From assembly GCA_024280875.1 (NCBI GenBank), contig JAJRPH010000267.1, forward strand, positions 1-6,187: a DNA stretch of 6,187 nt. Direction: 5' to 3'. This document shows, in pieces, positions 1 through 5,637 of the stretch; within the stretch, counting starts at the first letter, position 1; every line of letters begins with the position of its first letter. The notes beneath the pieces were generated by a model that ran no database searches, was not told where the DNA came from, and worked only from the letters and a program-made list of their open reading frames with translations. Position numbers and translations under genes: made by a program. The DNA is from Deltaproteobacteria bacterium (GTDB lineage Bacteria; Desulfobacterota; Desulfobacteria; Desulfobacterales; Desulfosalsimonadaceae).

Positions 1-132
1 CGGCAAAAAAGCGGTTATGGACGTATCAAATTGAAGCTTGAGCACCCCCAGGGACAAAATGATCGTGACAATAAAAAAAACGGCCAAAATAAAAATCGGC
101 CTGTTTAAGACAAAGCGAATGTATCGATCCAT
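1..132 (-). CDS. RND/MMPL-family exporter, N-terminal fragment (runs off window)
   Basis: Reading from the ATG at 132-130 on the minus strand, the frame stays open for 44 codons to the window edge. The product starts MDRYIRFVLNRPIFILAVFF, a short cytoplasmic start followed by one hydrophobic helix (about residues 12-31), then LKLQFDTSITAFLP. That is the usual beginning of an RND-superfamily permease (first transmembrane helix, then the entry into the first periplasmic domain). It aligns without gaps to the N-terminus of the complete exporter at 736-3345 (counting that one from its second Met), with 16 of 44 residues identical, including the RP before the helix and the LK-Q-D-SI---F-P after it. 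An AGAGG Shine-Dalgarno lies 6 nt upstream of the ATG. The two genes are divergent paralogs sharing one regulatory region. Substrate unknown; the rest of the gene is outside the window. Confidence 0.82.
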   Translation of the reverse strand, partial: MDRYIRFVLNRPIFILAVFFIVTIILSLGVLKLQFDTSITAFLP

Positions 133-196
133 TACAAACCTCTTTTAAATATCCTGGGGTCCATATCTTTCAGAAAAAAAAATATGCCTGTCATTA

Positions 197-214
197 CGAC
201 TGATGTGTCAGTCA
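197..214. promoter_or_regulatory. Operator-like palindrome 1 (GACTGA-TGTG-TCAGTC)
   Basis: The arms GACTGA and TCAGTC are perfect inverted repeats around a 4-bp centre. The outermost base pair of the 7-bp consensus arm is broken here (C at 197 against A at 214). The site lies about 65 bp upstream of the minus-strand RND start codon, where a repressor could cover that gene's promoter. The same palindrome occurs twice more in the gap. Palindromes of the TGAC(T/C)GA...TC(A/G)GTCA kind are typical TetR-family operators; assignment to that family is inference. Confidence 0.55.
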
Positions 215-218
215 CACT

Positions 219-371
219 TGATGGCTTCGTAAAAAGTCCAAATTCTGTGTTGCGCTTCATCCTTCGTTTCTTCATGGTACGCTAAGTACAAATCAGCACT
301 CAGGATTTGCGCGCCTTAAATTTGGAACTTTTTTCTTTGCCATCGGAATCTGACTTTTTACGAGTTTGTCA
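219..371. repeat. MITE-like inverted repeat element
   Basis: The left end TGATGGCTTCGTAAAAAGTC and the reverse complement of the right end (TGACAAACTCGTAAAAAGTC) match at 15 of 20 positions, with the inner 12 bases TCGTAAAAAGTC identical (227-238 against GACTTTTTACGA at 352-363). A second, internal pairing joins GATGGC...CCAAATT (220-244) with AATTTGG...GCCATC (319-344), so the whole element can fold into a long imperfect hairpin. No open frame or transposase is inside. It is flanked by the direct repeat GTCACACTT (211-219 and 368-376), part of which overlaps the proposed ends, so the target duplication could be as short as CACT (215-218 and 372-375). I recall similar repeats from Desulfobacterales genomes but could not verify this. 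Confidence 0.65.
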
Positions 372-460
372 CACTTTAATCAAAAAATGGGGTGCTTTTG
401 ATGACGCTACAGCATCATCAGAGGGACGGTTATCGCATTAAAACAAGGAAGTTCGATGGC

Positions 461-500
461 TGAGTAAAGCATGACTGATATGTCAGTCATGCTTTACTCA
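461..500. promoter_or_regulatory. Operator-like palindrome 2 inside a 40-bp perfect inverted repeat
   Basis: The core TGACTGA-TATG-TCAGTCA (472-489) matches the other two sites. Here the symmetry continues without a mismatch to 18-bp arms, TGAGTAAAGCATGACTGA against its exact complement, separated by only 4 bases. As RNA this would be an 18-bp stem with a UAUG loop. It is not a standard intrinsic terminator in either direction: on the plus strand the stem is followed by a run of A, and on the minus strand no U tract follows it. The most likely role is a high-affinity or extended repressor site midway between the divergent genes. Confidence 0.55.
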
Positions 501-578
501 AAAAAAAGCCACCTTTTACCGCACTTACTTTAGCTACTCCCTGTTTCATCCAAAACTTCTTTTTCTATTTTTAAATAA

Positions 579-606
579 TTGATTTTTACGTCAATATATA
601 TATAGT
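579..606 (+). promoter_or_regulatory. Candidate sigma70-type promoter for the RND gene at 736
   Basis: A TTGATT -35 box (579-584, 4 of 6 consensus) and a TATAGT -10 box (601-606, 5 of 6) are separated by 16 bp in a very AT-rich stretch. Transcription would start near 613, placing operator 3 (629-646) just downstream of the start point, a classic position for repression. An alternative is a -10 of TATAAC at 652-657 with its -35 lying inside operator 3. Either arrangement puts the operator over the promoter. Confidence 0.4.
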
Positions 607-628
607 TTAACAACGTTAAAATTTGAGA

Positions 629-646
629 TGACTGATACGTCAGTCA
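629..646. promoter_or_regulatory. Operator-like palindrome 3 (TGACTGA-TACG-TCAGTCA)
   Basis: Perfect 7-bp arms around a TACG centre, the third copy of the motif found at 197-214 and 461-500. It lies about 90 bp before the RND start codon at 736 and overlaps or immediately follows the candidate promoter elements. Repetition of an 18-bp palindrome three times in about 450 bp is very unlikely by chance and is best read as the binding site of a dimeric repressor, probably of the TetR family, encoded elsewhere. Confidence 0.6.
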
Positions 647-735
647 ATAAATATAACACCATGGCCTATCAAAAAATGCAAGAAAAAAATTTAATACCCT
701 GACAATGAATATAGATTCCGCAGGAGCTTCCACCT

Positions 736-3345
736 ATGATGAATAGCTATCTGAACCTTATCCTAAAACGCCCGCTCATCCCGATTCTTGGCCTGATAGT
801 GATCTCCGTCTACCTTGGCCTCGGCATTTTAAAAATCCAACTTGACAGCTCCATTGAATCCTTTATGCCGAAACATGATACGGAATACATAGAATACTCC
901 AAAATCAAAAAAATTTATGGAGATAATGACCGGTTTGTTCAAATTTCCGTGGCCCACAAAAACCTGTGGACCGCTGATGCGCTTGATTCAATAAATAATT
1001 TTCTCGTTGACATTGAAGAATACAAGGATTTCGACAGAATAAAAGAAAACCGCCGCATGGAAAAATTCCATGCGGCAACGCTTCATCCCCCTGTCAAATT
1101 TGAAGATATTCTGGTTCAATTCAGTGATGATCCTCCCTTTTTGCGATTTCTGAAAAGAAAAATCCCGGAAAAATTACAGATAAAAACAAGCCTGGATAAT
1201 GAAGAAATTCGGCTGATTGAAAAAAATCTTCTGGCGAATATTGAATTAAAAGAGAGCAACATTATCGACACCATCTTTTCCCCTTTATCCGCCAAGGATA
1301 TCAGCGGTGAAAACGATACTCTTGAGACCTATGACCTGATTGAAAAGGACGAGAACGGATACAGGATCATTCCCAAAACAAAAGAAGAAATTGATGCATT
1401 CAAACAACGCCTGACAAAAAATCCGGCCTATAGCAACCGCCTCTATGCCACAGATGCGCAAACGGGCAAGATAACCGATTTTGGGGTGCTCATCAAATTT
1501 GCCGGCACCCTTCCCCGGGAAGAAATTATCTGCGCAATCATCAGTGTTATAAACGCGTACCCTGAACTGGAAATATTCATTGCCGGAGTGCCGTATGTGG
1601 CAAAAAATTTTAATGAGTATATGCAAAAAGATCTGTTTAAAAATATCCCGCTGATAATTTTAGTTGTCACCTTCATTTTCTATCTGAACTTTAAATCGCT
1701 GCGAGGTGTTTTTTTGCCCCTTGCCACGCTGGGAATGGCGGAAATATGGACCATCGGCCTGATGGGACACTTAGGCTATAAAATCACGTCCGTCGGAATT
1801 ACGCTCCCCCCGCTTCTGATATCAGTGGGCAGCTCTTATGCGATTCATGTACTTAACCAGTATTACACGGATTTCAATCTGATTTCACCGTCGGACAAAC
1901 GATCCGGCATTAAAGCCGCCATGACGCATATATCCGTCACTGTTTTTTTAGCCGGGTTTACAACGTTTGCCGCTTTCATAACCCTGGTGACAAGCCATGT
2001 ATCCGCAATAAGGGAGTGGGCGGTCTTTTCCGCTGTGGGCGTTCTGTTTACCGTTTTTGTATCCATCACGCTCATTCCTTGCTTTCTGGCGATTCTTCCC
2101 CATAAGTTTCCCAAAGCCCTGATGGGAAAAGACAAATCCCGGAAAATCACATTTGTGGACAGACTTTTGGTCATCATTGCCAAAACCGCTGTCTCTCACC
2201 CCAAAAAGATCTATGTGATTGTCGGAATCATCATGGCCGTAGCCATTGTCGGAGTATGCCGATTAAAAGTGGATACGGATATTCTGCATTATTTTAAGGC
2301 AGATGATCCGGTCAAACAAAATGTAACAATTGCCGGAGATAAGTTCGGCGGCGGATGGGGATTCAGCATAATTATTGATTCCAATGAACCTGACGGTGTT
2401 AAATCGCCTGAATTTCTAACTACGATCGAAACCATAAGATCATGGCTGATGGCTGATGAAAATGCGGATCTCAATATCGGCAGAACCGATGCGTTTACCG
2501 ATTTTATCAAGCGGATGCATATGGCCATGAACAACGATGACCCGGACTATTTTAAAATTCCTGAAAACCGGATGGATGTTATGGATTACCTTGAAATCTA
2601 TTCCGGCGACGACGACGATTCAGACGGCCTTATTGATGAGTTTGAACCTTTTGTAGATGCAGACTTTCAGCAAAACAACATTCATGCCAGACTCGGCCAC
2701 AAAACTGATGACAGAGTCGGCACAACGAAAGTCAAATATATTCTGAATAAAATAGAAAAGCATCTGACTGCCACCCTGCCGGATGGTTATTCCTTTACCG
2801 TCACCGGTTATCCTGCGATTGAAGTACAACTGGCCCATTATATCGTGACCGGTCAGTTGACAGGGCTGGTTCTATCACTGTTCATTGTCGCCATTGTCAT
2901 CATTATTTTGTTTAGAAAATTTGCCGCCGGTCCTTTGGCACTGATTGATATGGGCGTCACCATTATTTTGAATTTTGGAATTATGGGATGGTTCGGCATT
3001 GACCTGGATATGGTCACATCAATCATCGCCTCTATAACTATTGGAATCGGAGTGGATGACACCATCCACTTCCTGAACACCTACCGGCATTATAAACACA
3101 GGGATATAGATATTCCAGACGCCATCGGAAAAACCATATTTATTGCCGGTAAAGCAATCATATTTACATCTCTGGCACTTACCGGAGGATTCCTTGTCCT
3201 GCTGACCTCGAGTTTTCAACCGATCATCCTGTTCGGTATCCTGATCTCCCTGACCATGGTCAACACGACCATCGGATCGATCTTGCTCATACCGGCGGCA
3301 ATTCAGTTAACCGGCATCGAACTGGATCAAAAGCATCAATCATAA
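736..3345 (+). CDS. RND/MMPL-family exporter (HAE3-like), complete
   Basis: An 869-aa inner-membrane proton-driven exporter with the duplicated RND layout. Helix 1 is at about residues 14-33; a first periplasmic domain runs to about 300; helices 2-6 (about 304-455) include the motif SVGSSYAIH (363-371). Helix 7 (about 492-510) leads to a second periplasmic domain (511 to about 705), and helices 8-12 include GIGVDDTIHF (770-779), whose D774/D775 pair is the expected proton-relay site. The first half has no such acidic pair, which fits MMPL/HAE3-type proteins as I know them. Residues 626-637 (DDDSDGLIDEFE) match a canonical EF-hand loop, so the periplasmic part may bind calcium. AGGAG lies 9 nt before the first of two adjacent ATGs, which favours 736 over 739. 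The divergent gene at 132 is a paralog. No partner adaptor protein or clear terminator is visible. Substrate is unproven; hydrophobic or lipid-like compounds are typical for the family. Confidence 0.88.
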   Translation: MMNSYLNLILKRPLIPILGLIVISVYLGLGILKIQLDSSIESFMPKHDTEYIEYSKIKKIYGDNDRFVQISVAHKNLWTADALDSINNFLVDIEEYKDFDRIKENRRMEKFHAATLHPPVKFEDILVQFSDDPPFLRFLKRKIPEKLQIKTSLDNEEIRLIEKNLLANIELKESNIIDTIFSPLSAKDISGENDTLETYDLIEKDENGYRIIPKTKEEIDAFKQRLTKNPAYSNRLYATDAQTGKITDFGVLIKFAGTLPREEIICAIISVINAYPELEIFIAGVPYVAKNFNEYMQKDLFKNIPLIILVVTFIFYLNFKSLRGVFLPLATLGMAEIWTIGLMGHLGYKITSVGITLPPLLISVGSSYAIHVLNQYYTDFNLISPSDKRSGIKAAMTHISVTVFLAGFTTFAAFITLVTSHVSAIREWAVFSAVGVLFTVFVSITLIPCFLAILPHKFPKALMGKDKSRKITFVDRLLVIIAKTAVSHPKKIYVIVGIIMAVAIVGVCRLKVDTDILHYFKADDPVKQNVTIAGDKFGGGWGFSIIIDSNEPDGVKSPEFLTTIETIRSWLMADENADLNIGRTDAFTDFIKRMHMAMNNDDPDYFKIPENRMDVMDYLEIYSGDDDDSDGLIDEFEPFVDADFQQNNIHARLGHKTDDRVGTTKVKYILNKIEKHLTATLPDGYSFTVTGYPAIEVQLAHYIVTGQLTGLVLSLFIVAIVIIILFRKFAAGPLALIDMGVTIILNFGIMGWFGIDLDMVTSIIASITIGIGVDDTIHFLNTYRHYKHRDIDIPDAIGKTIFIAGKAIIFTSLALTGGFLVLLTSSFQPIILFGILISLTMVNTTIGSILLIPAAIQLTGIELDQKHQS

Positions 3346-3747
3346 CCACATTTTAATTTGTTCAATGAATAAACAACTCATGGAAGGAGATCGACGAAGG
3401 AGTCACTTAAGAGACATTTGATGTTTTTTGTACTAATTTTTCGGATTGAATATTATTGACATTTAATAAAATTTCTGCATAATATATTATAAACTTAGAA
3501 CAAATTTTAGTATAAAGTTGACCGGCTTAATCAATAATCTTTCATACACATTCCCGATTGATAGGCCCAAAAAAATGAAATATTTTATGCGTAAACCACA
3601 ATCTATGATTCAATCTCTTTGCTACACCTGATTCAGGATATTCCTTCAATAGCGCGACTGTTCCAAAACTACTTCGTTTTCTTTCCGACCTCGCATAATT
3701 CTGAGATATAGCTGGTACATCAAAAAAAACTCATTCGGGAAAAACAC
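3346..3747 (+). other. AT-rich intergenic region and long operon leader
   Basis: About 400 bp without a convincing gene. It contains one strong promoter candidate (3456-3483), which leaves about 250 nt of untranslated leader before the type III PKS start. The leader has runs of A and T but no hairpin-plus-U-tract terminator and no riboswitch that I recognise. A short palindrome CCTGA-T-TCAGG sits at 3627-3637. Two AAGGAG-like motifs at about 3384-3402 are not followed by a credible reading frame. No terminator for the upstream RND gene is evident. Confidence 0.5.
3456..3483 (+). promoter_or_regulatory. Sigma70-type promoter of the polyketide operon
   Basis: A perfect -35 TTGACA (3456-3461), a 16-bp spacer and a -10 CATAAT (3478-3483, 5 of 6 consensus) lie in an AT-rich context. 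This is the best promoter match in the window. The transcript would begin near 3490 and cover the four overlapping genes from 3748 onward. No copy of the TGACTGA operator is found here, so this operon does not appear to share the control of the RND genes. Confidence 0.6.
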
Positions 3748-4797
3748 ATGCATATTGCTGCTGTGGCATCCGTTCTGCCGGATCATTATTACGATCAGGA
3801 GACTTTGATTGCAACCGTCCGTGATCATTGTGCGGGGCGTTACCATAATATCAGTCGTATCGAATCGATTTACCGAAACGTTCTGGTAAATGGCAGACAC
3901 CTTGCCCTCCCAATTGAAGAATATGATAACCTGAAAACATTTACCGACTCAAACAACGCCTTTATAAAGTGTGCGGTGGATCTGGGAGAACGGGCGATAC
4001 GCAAGGGCCTGGAAAAGGCCGGACTCGCACCCGAAGACATTGATCATCTGATTTTTGTTTCCATTACCGGAATCGCCACACCTTCCGTTGACGCTCTGCT
4101 GGTCAACCGGATGAATTTGCGAAGAGACATTAAACGAACCCCGATTTTCGGCCTTGGGTGCATGGCCGGTGCGGCCGGAATTACAAAAGCTGTCGACTAC
4201 GTAAAAGCCTATCCTAACCAGGTGGCCGTTGTTTTGTCGGTTGAGTTATGCTCCCTGACGTTACAGCGAAACGATTTTTCAGTAGCCAACATCGTATCCA
4301 GCGGTCTTTTCGGAGACGCAGCCGCAGCCGTGATCGTAACAGGCAGCGAAAGACAACAGGCAGCGCCCGCTGTCGTTGATACACGGTCGGTATTTTATCA
4401 TAACACAGAGCATGTCATGGGGTGGGATATCAGCGCCAATGGATTCAAAATCGTGCTTTCCGGGCAGACACCTAAAATCGTTGAGTCCTCTCTTAAGCCG
4501 GATATCAAATGCTTTCTGGCAGATAATGGATTGGAATTAAAAGACATCAAAAGATGGTTGTTTCATCCGGGTGGGCCGAAAATTCTAGAAGCAATTACCA
4601 ACAGCCTTGGAATTACCAGAGACGACCTTGCTCTGTCCTGGAAAAACCTTCAGGAAGTGGGGAATGTCTCAAGTGCTTCAATTCTGATGATATTAGAGGA
4701 CGCCATAGACAATCATCCGCCGGCCAAAGGGTCTTATGGATTCTTTAATGCGATGGGACCGGGATTTTGCGCTGAGATGGGGCTGCTGAAATGGTAA
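3748..4797 (+). CDS. Type III polyketide synthase (chalcone/stilbene synthase superfamily; alkylpyrone/alkylresorcinol type)
   Basis: A 349-aa thiolase-fold ketosynthase that extends an acyl starter with malonyl-CoA and cyclises the product. The triad is visible: C138 in GLGCMAGAAG, H273 in FHPGGPKIL, N306 in GNVSSAS. The spacings (135 and 33) are close to those of plant chalcone synthase (C164, H303, N336). F188 in GLFGD corresponds to the gatekeeper Phe215 of that enzyme, T171 to Thr197, and the second gatekeeper Phe265 appears to be Ile (about I235). The C-terminal loop AMGPGFCAE (335-343) is the family GPG signature. The sequence style (ELCSLTLQRND, GWDISANGFKIVLS) is that of bacterial enzymes making alkylpyrones or alkylresorcinols from fatty acyl starters. 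Weak GGGA ribosome site; a stop codon at 3709-3711 with no start after it excludes a longer form. It overlaps the next gene by 7 nt and is first in an operon with a methyltransferase, ACP and acyl-AMP ligase. Product identity is inference. Confidence 0.92.
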   Translation: MHIAAVASVLPDHYYDQETLIATVRDHCAGRYHNISRIESIYRNVLVNGRHLALPIEEYDNLKTFTDSNNAFIKCAVDLGERAIRKGLEKAGLAPEDIDHLIFVSITGIATPSVDALLVNRMNLRRDIKRTPIFGLGCMAGAAGITKAVDYVKAYPNQVAVVLSVELCSLTLQRNDFSVANIVSSGLFGDAAAAVIVTGSERQQAAPAVVDTRSVFYHNTEHVMGWDISANGFKIVLSGQTPKIVESSLKPDIKCFLADNGLELKDIKRWLFHPGGPKILEAITNSLGITRDDLALSWKNLQEVGNVSSASILMILEDAIDNHPPAKGSYGFFNAMGPGFCAEMGLLKW

Positions 4798-5387
4798 TAT
4801 CGGTAATTGCATATATCATTTTTCTGATGATTGTCAGTGCAACCCGTCTGCTGGAAATGCAAATCAGCAAACGCAATGCGGCCTGGGCCTTTGACAACGG
4901 AGGTCTTGAAGTCGGCAAAACACATTTCAAGTTCATGGTGGTCCTTCATACCGCCTTTATATGTTCTTGCGGCATTGAAGTTCTTTTTACCCACCGGCCC
5001 TTTATCCCGGCATTGGGTTATCCAATGCTGGCTCTGGCCATCGGTGCACAAATAATCAGGTTTTATACGATTTCCGTATTGGGTAAATTCTGGAATGTCC
5101 GGGTGATCTTTGTTCCTGAACGACCCGTCATCACTCGCGGATTATACAAATACATCCGCCACCCCAATTACCTGGCGGTGATCGTTGAAATTTTTGCATT
5201 ACCGATGATCCACACTGCCTGGATAACGGCAATTTTCTTCAGCATCTTAAACGCCTGGATATTGACGGTGAGGATCCGGTCCGAAGAACAGGCATTATCG
5301 GAACACTGCCATTATCAGGACAGTTTTAAATCCAAGGGCCGTTTTCTGCCATTGATTGCAAGGAGCAAAAATCTTGAACCAGAATAA
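4791..5387 (+). CDS. Isoprenylcysteine carboxyl methyltransferase-like membrane methyltransferase (BpsB-type)
   Basis: A 198-aa integral membrane protein of the ICMT family, which uses S-adenosylmethionine. Hydrophobic segments are at about 2-22, 46-66, 73-94 and 128-160. The SAM-binding signature is clear: YIRHPNYLAV with R123-H124-P125-N126-Y127, followed after the last helix pair by RIRSEEQAL with E165/E166. Length is normal for bacterial members. The ATG overlaps the end of the polyketide synthase by 7 nt, implying translational coupling. In Bacillus subtilis the same pair, BpsA (type III PKS) and BpsB (ICMT-like), makes alkylpyrones and their methyl ethers; by analogy this protein probably O-methylates the polyketide at the membrane. 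Protein prenylcysteine methylation is unlikely because that modification is eukaryotic. Confidence 0.85.
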   Translation: MVISVIAYIIFLMIVSATRLLEMQISKRNAAWAFDNGGLEVGKTHFKFMVVLHTAFICSCGIEVLFTHRPFIPALGYPMLALAIGAQIIRFYTISVLGKFWNVRVIFVPERPVITRGLYKYIRHPNYLAVIVEIFALPMIHTAWITAIFFSILNAWILTVRIRSEEQALSEHCHYQDSFKSKGRFLPLIARSKNLEPE

Positions 5388-5637
5388 AATACTGCAGGGT
5401 ATCCAGCATGTTTTTGACCAATATCTTGAAATCGACACCCCCATCGAACCGGCAATGGATCTGTTGGCAGACCTTCAACTCGATTCCATGGAACTAACGA
5501 CCCTTGTGGTGGAACTGGAAAACCACTTTCTGGTAATGTTTGAACAAGGCAATGAAGAGAATGTTCACACCATTAAAGATCTGGTTCATTTGATTGACAA
5601 CTGCCTTACCAAGCAACAAGGTGATCCTGATGAATGA
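5374..5637 (+). CDS. Acyl carrier protein (TTG start)
   Basis: An 87-aa acidic helical protein with the phosphopantetheine attachment motif LDSMEL; the modified serine is S38 (codon 5485-5487). The helix before it (KILQGIQHVFDQYL), the loop with DLLADLQLDS, and the terminal HTIKDLVHLIDNCL segment match a four-helix ACP. I chose the TTG at 5374 because AAGGAG (5360-5365) lies 8 nt upstream of it; another TTG at 5356 is in frame but lacks a ribosome site. The start lies 14 nt inside the methyltransferase gene. It sits immediately before a fatty acyl-AMP ligase, so it is probably loaded with a fatty acyl chain by that enzyme and hands it to the type III PKS. The exact acyl group cannot be read from sequence. 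Confidence 0.87.
   Translation: MNQNKILQGIQHVFDQYLEIDTPIEPAMDLLADLQLDSMELTTLVVELENHFLVMFEQGNEENVHTIKDLVHLIDNCLTKQQGDPDE

Larger units (their letters stand above)
133..735. other. Divergent regulatory region between the two RND genes
   Basis: This gap of about 600 bp holds no convincing gene. It contains three copies of a TGACTGA-N4-TCAGTCA palindrome (197-214, 461-500, 629-646), a MITE-like repeat (219-371) and a plausible plus-strand promoter (579-606). Between 606 and 620 there is a further small palindrome, TTTAAC-AAC-GTTAAA. The remainder (372-460 and 501-578) shows nothing I can name. The arrangement, with one operator near each start codon and one in the middle, suggests joint repression of both exporters by a single dimeric regulator. 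Confidence 0.6.

Noticed and set aside
219..371. CRISPR repeat or insertion sequence with transposase
   Set aside because: Only one unit is present, with no spacers and no coding capacity; the structure fits a non-autonomous repeat.
401..463. A 20-codon frame on the plus strand between the MITE-like repeat and the 40-bp palindrome
   Set aside because: Very short, with no recognisable protein motif; its stop codon falls at the first bases of the palindrome. A GGGGTG upstream is not enough to call a gene.
461..510. Intrinsic terminator for transcription in either direction
   Set aside because: The stem is strong but is followed by A residues on the plus strand and has no U tract after it on the minus strand.
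1285..3219. Several minus-strand frames of 66-113 codons within the RND gene
   Set aside because: All lie opposite a clear 869-residue membrane transporter; their products are cysteine- or basic-rich nonsense-like sequences without recognisable domains.
3365..3421. An 18-codon frame after the RND gene, in a stretch with two AAGGAG-like motifs
   Set aside because: The AAGGAG motifs lie inside or after the frame, not before it, and the peptide resembles nothing. A second 12-codon frame at 3420 is equally unsupported.
3627..3637. CCTGA-T-TCAGG as a lux-box-like or other regulator site
   Set aside because: The arms are only 5 bp, there is a single copy, and no LuxR-type gene is in view.
3646..3900. 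An 84-codon minus-strand frame over the start of the polyketide synthase gene
   Set aside because: It overlaps the well-supported synthase start, has no family features, and is best explained as a shadow of the coding strand.
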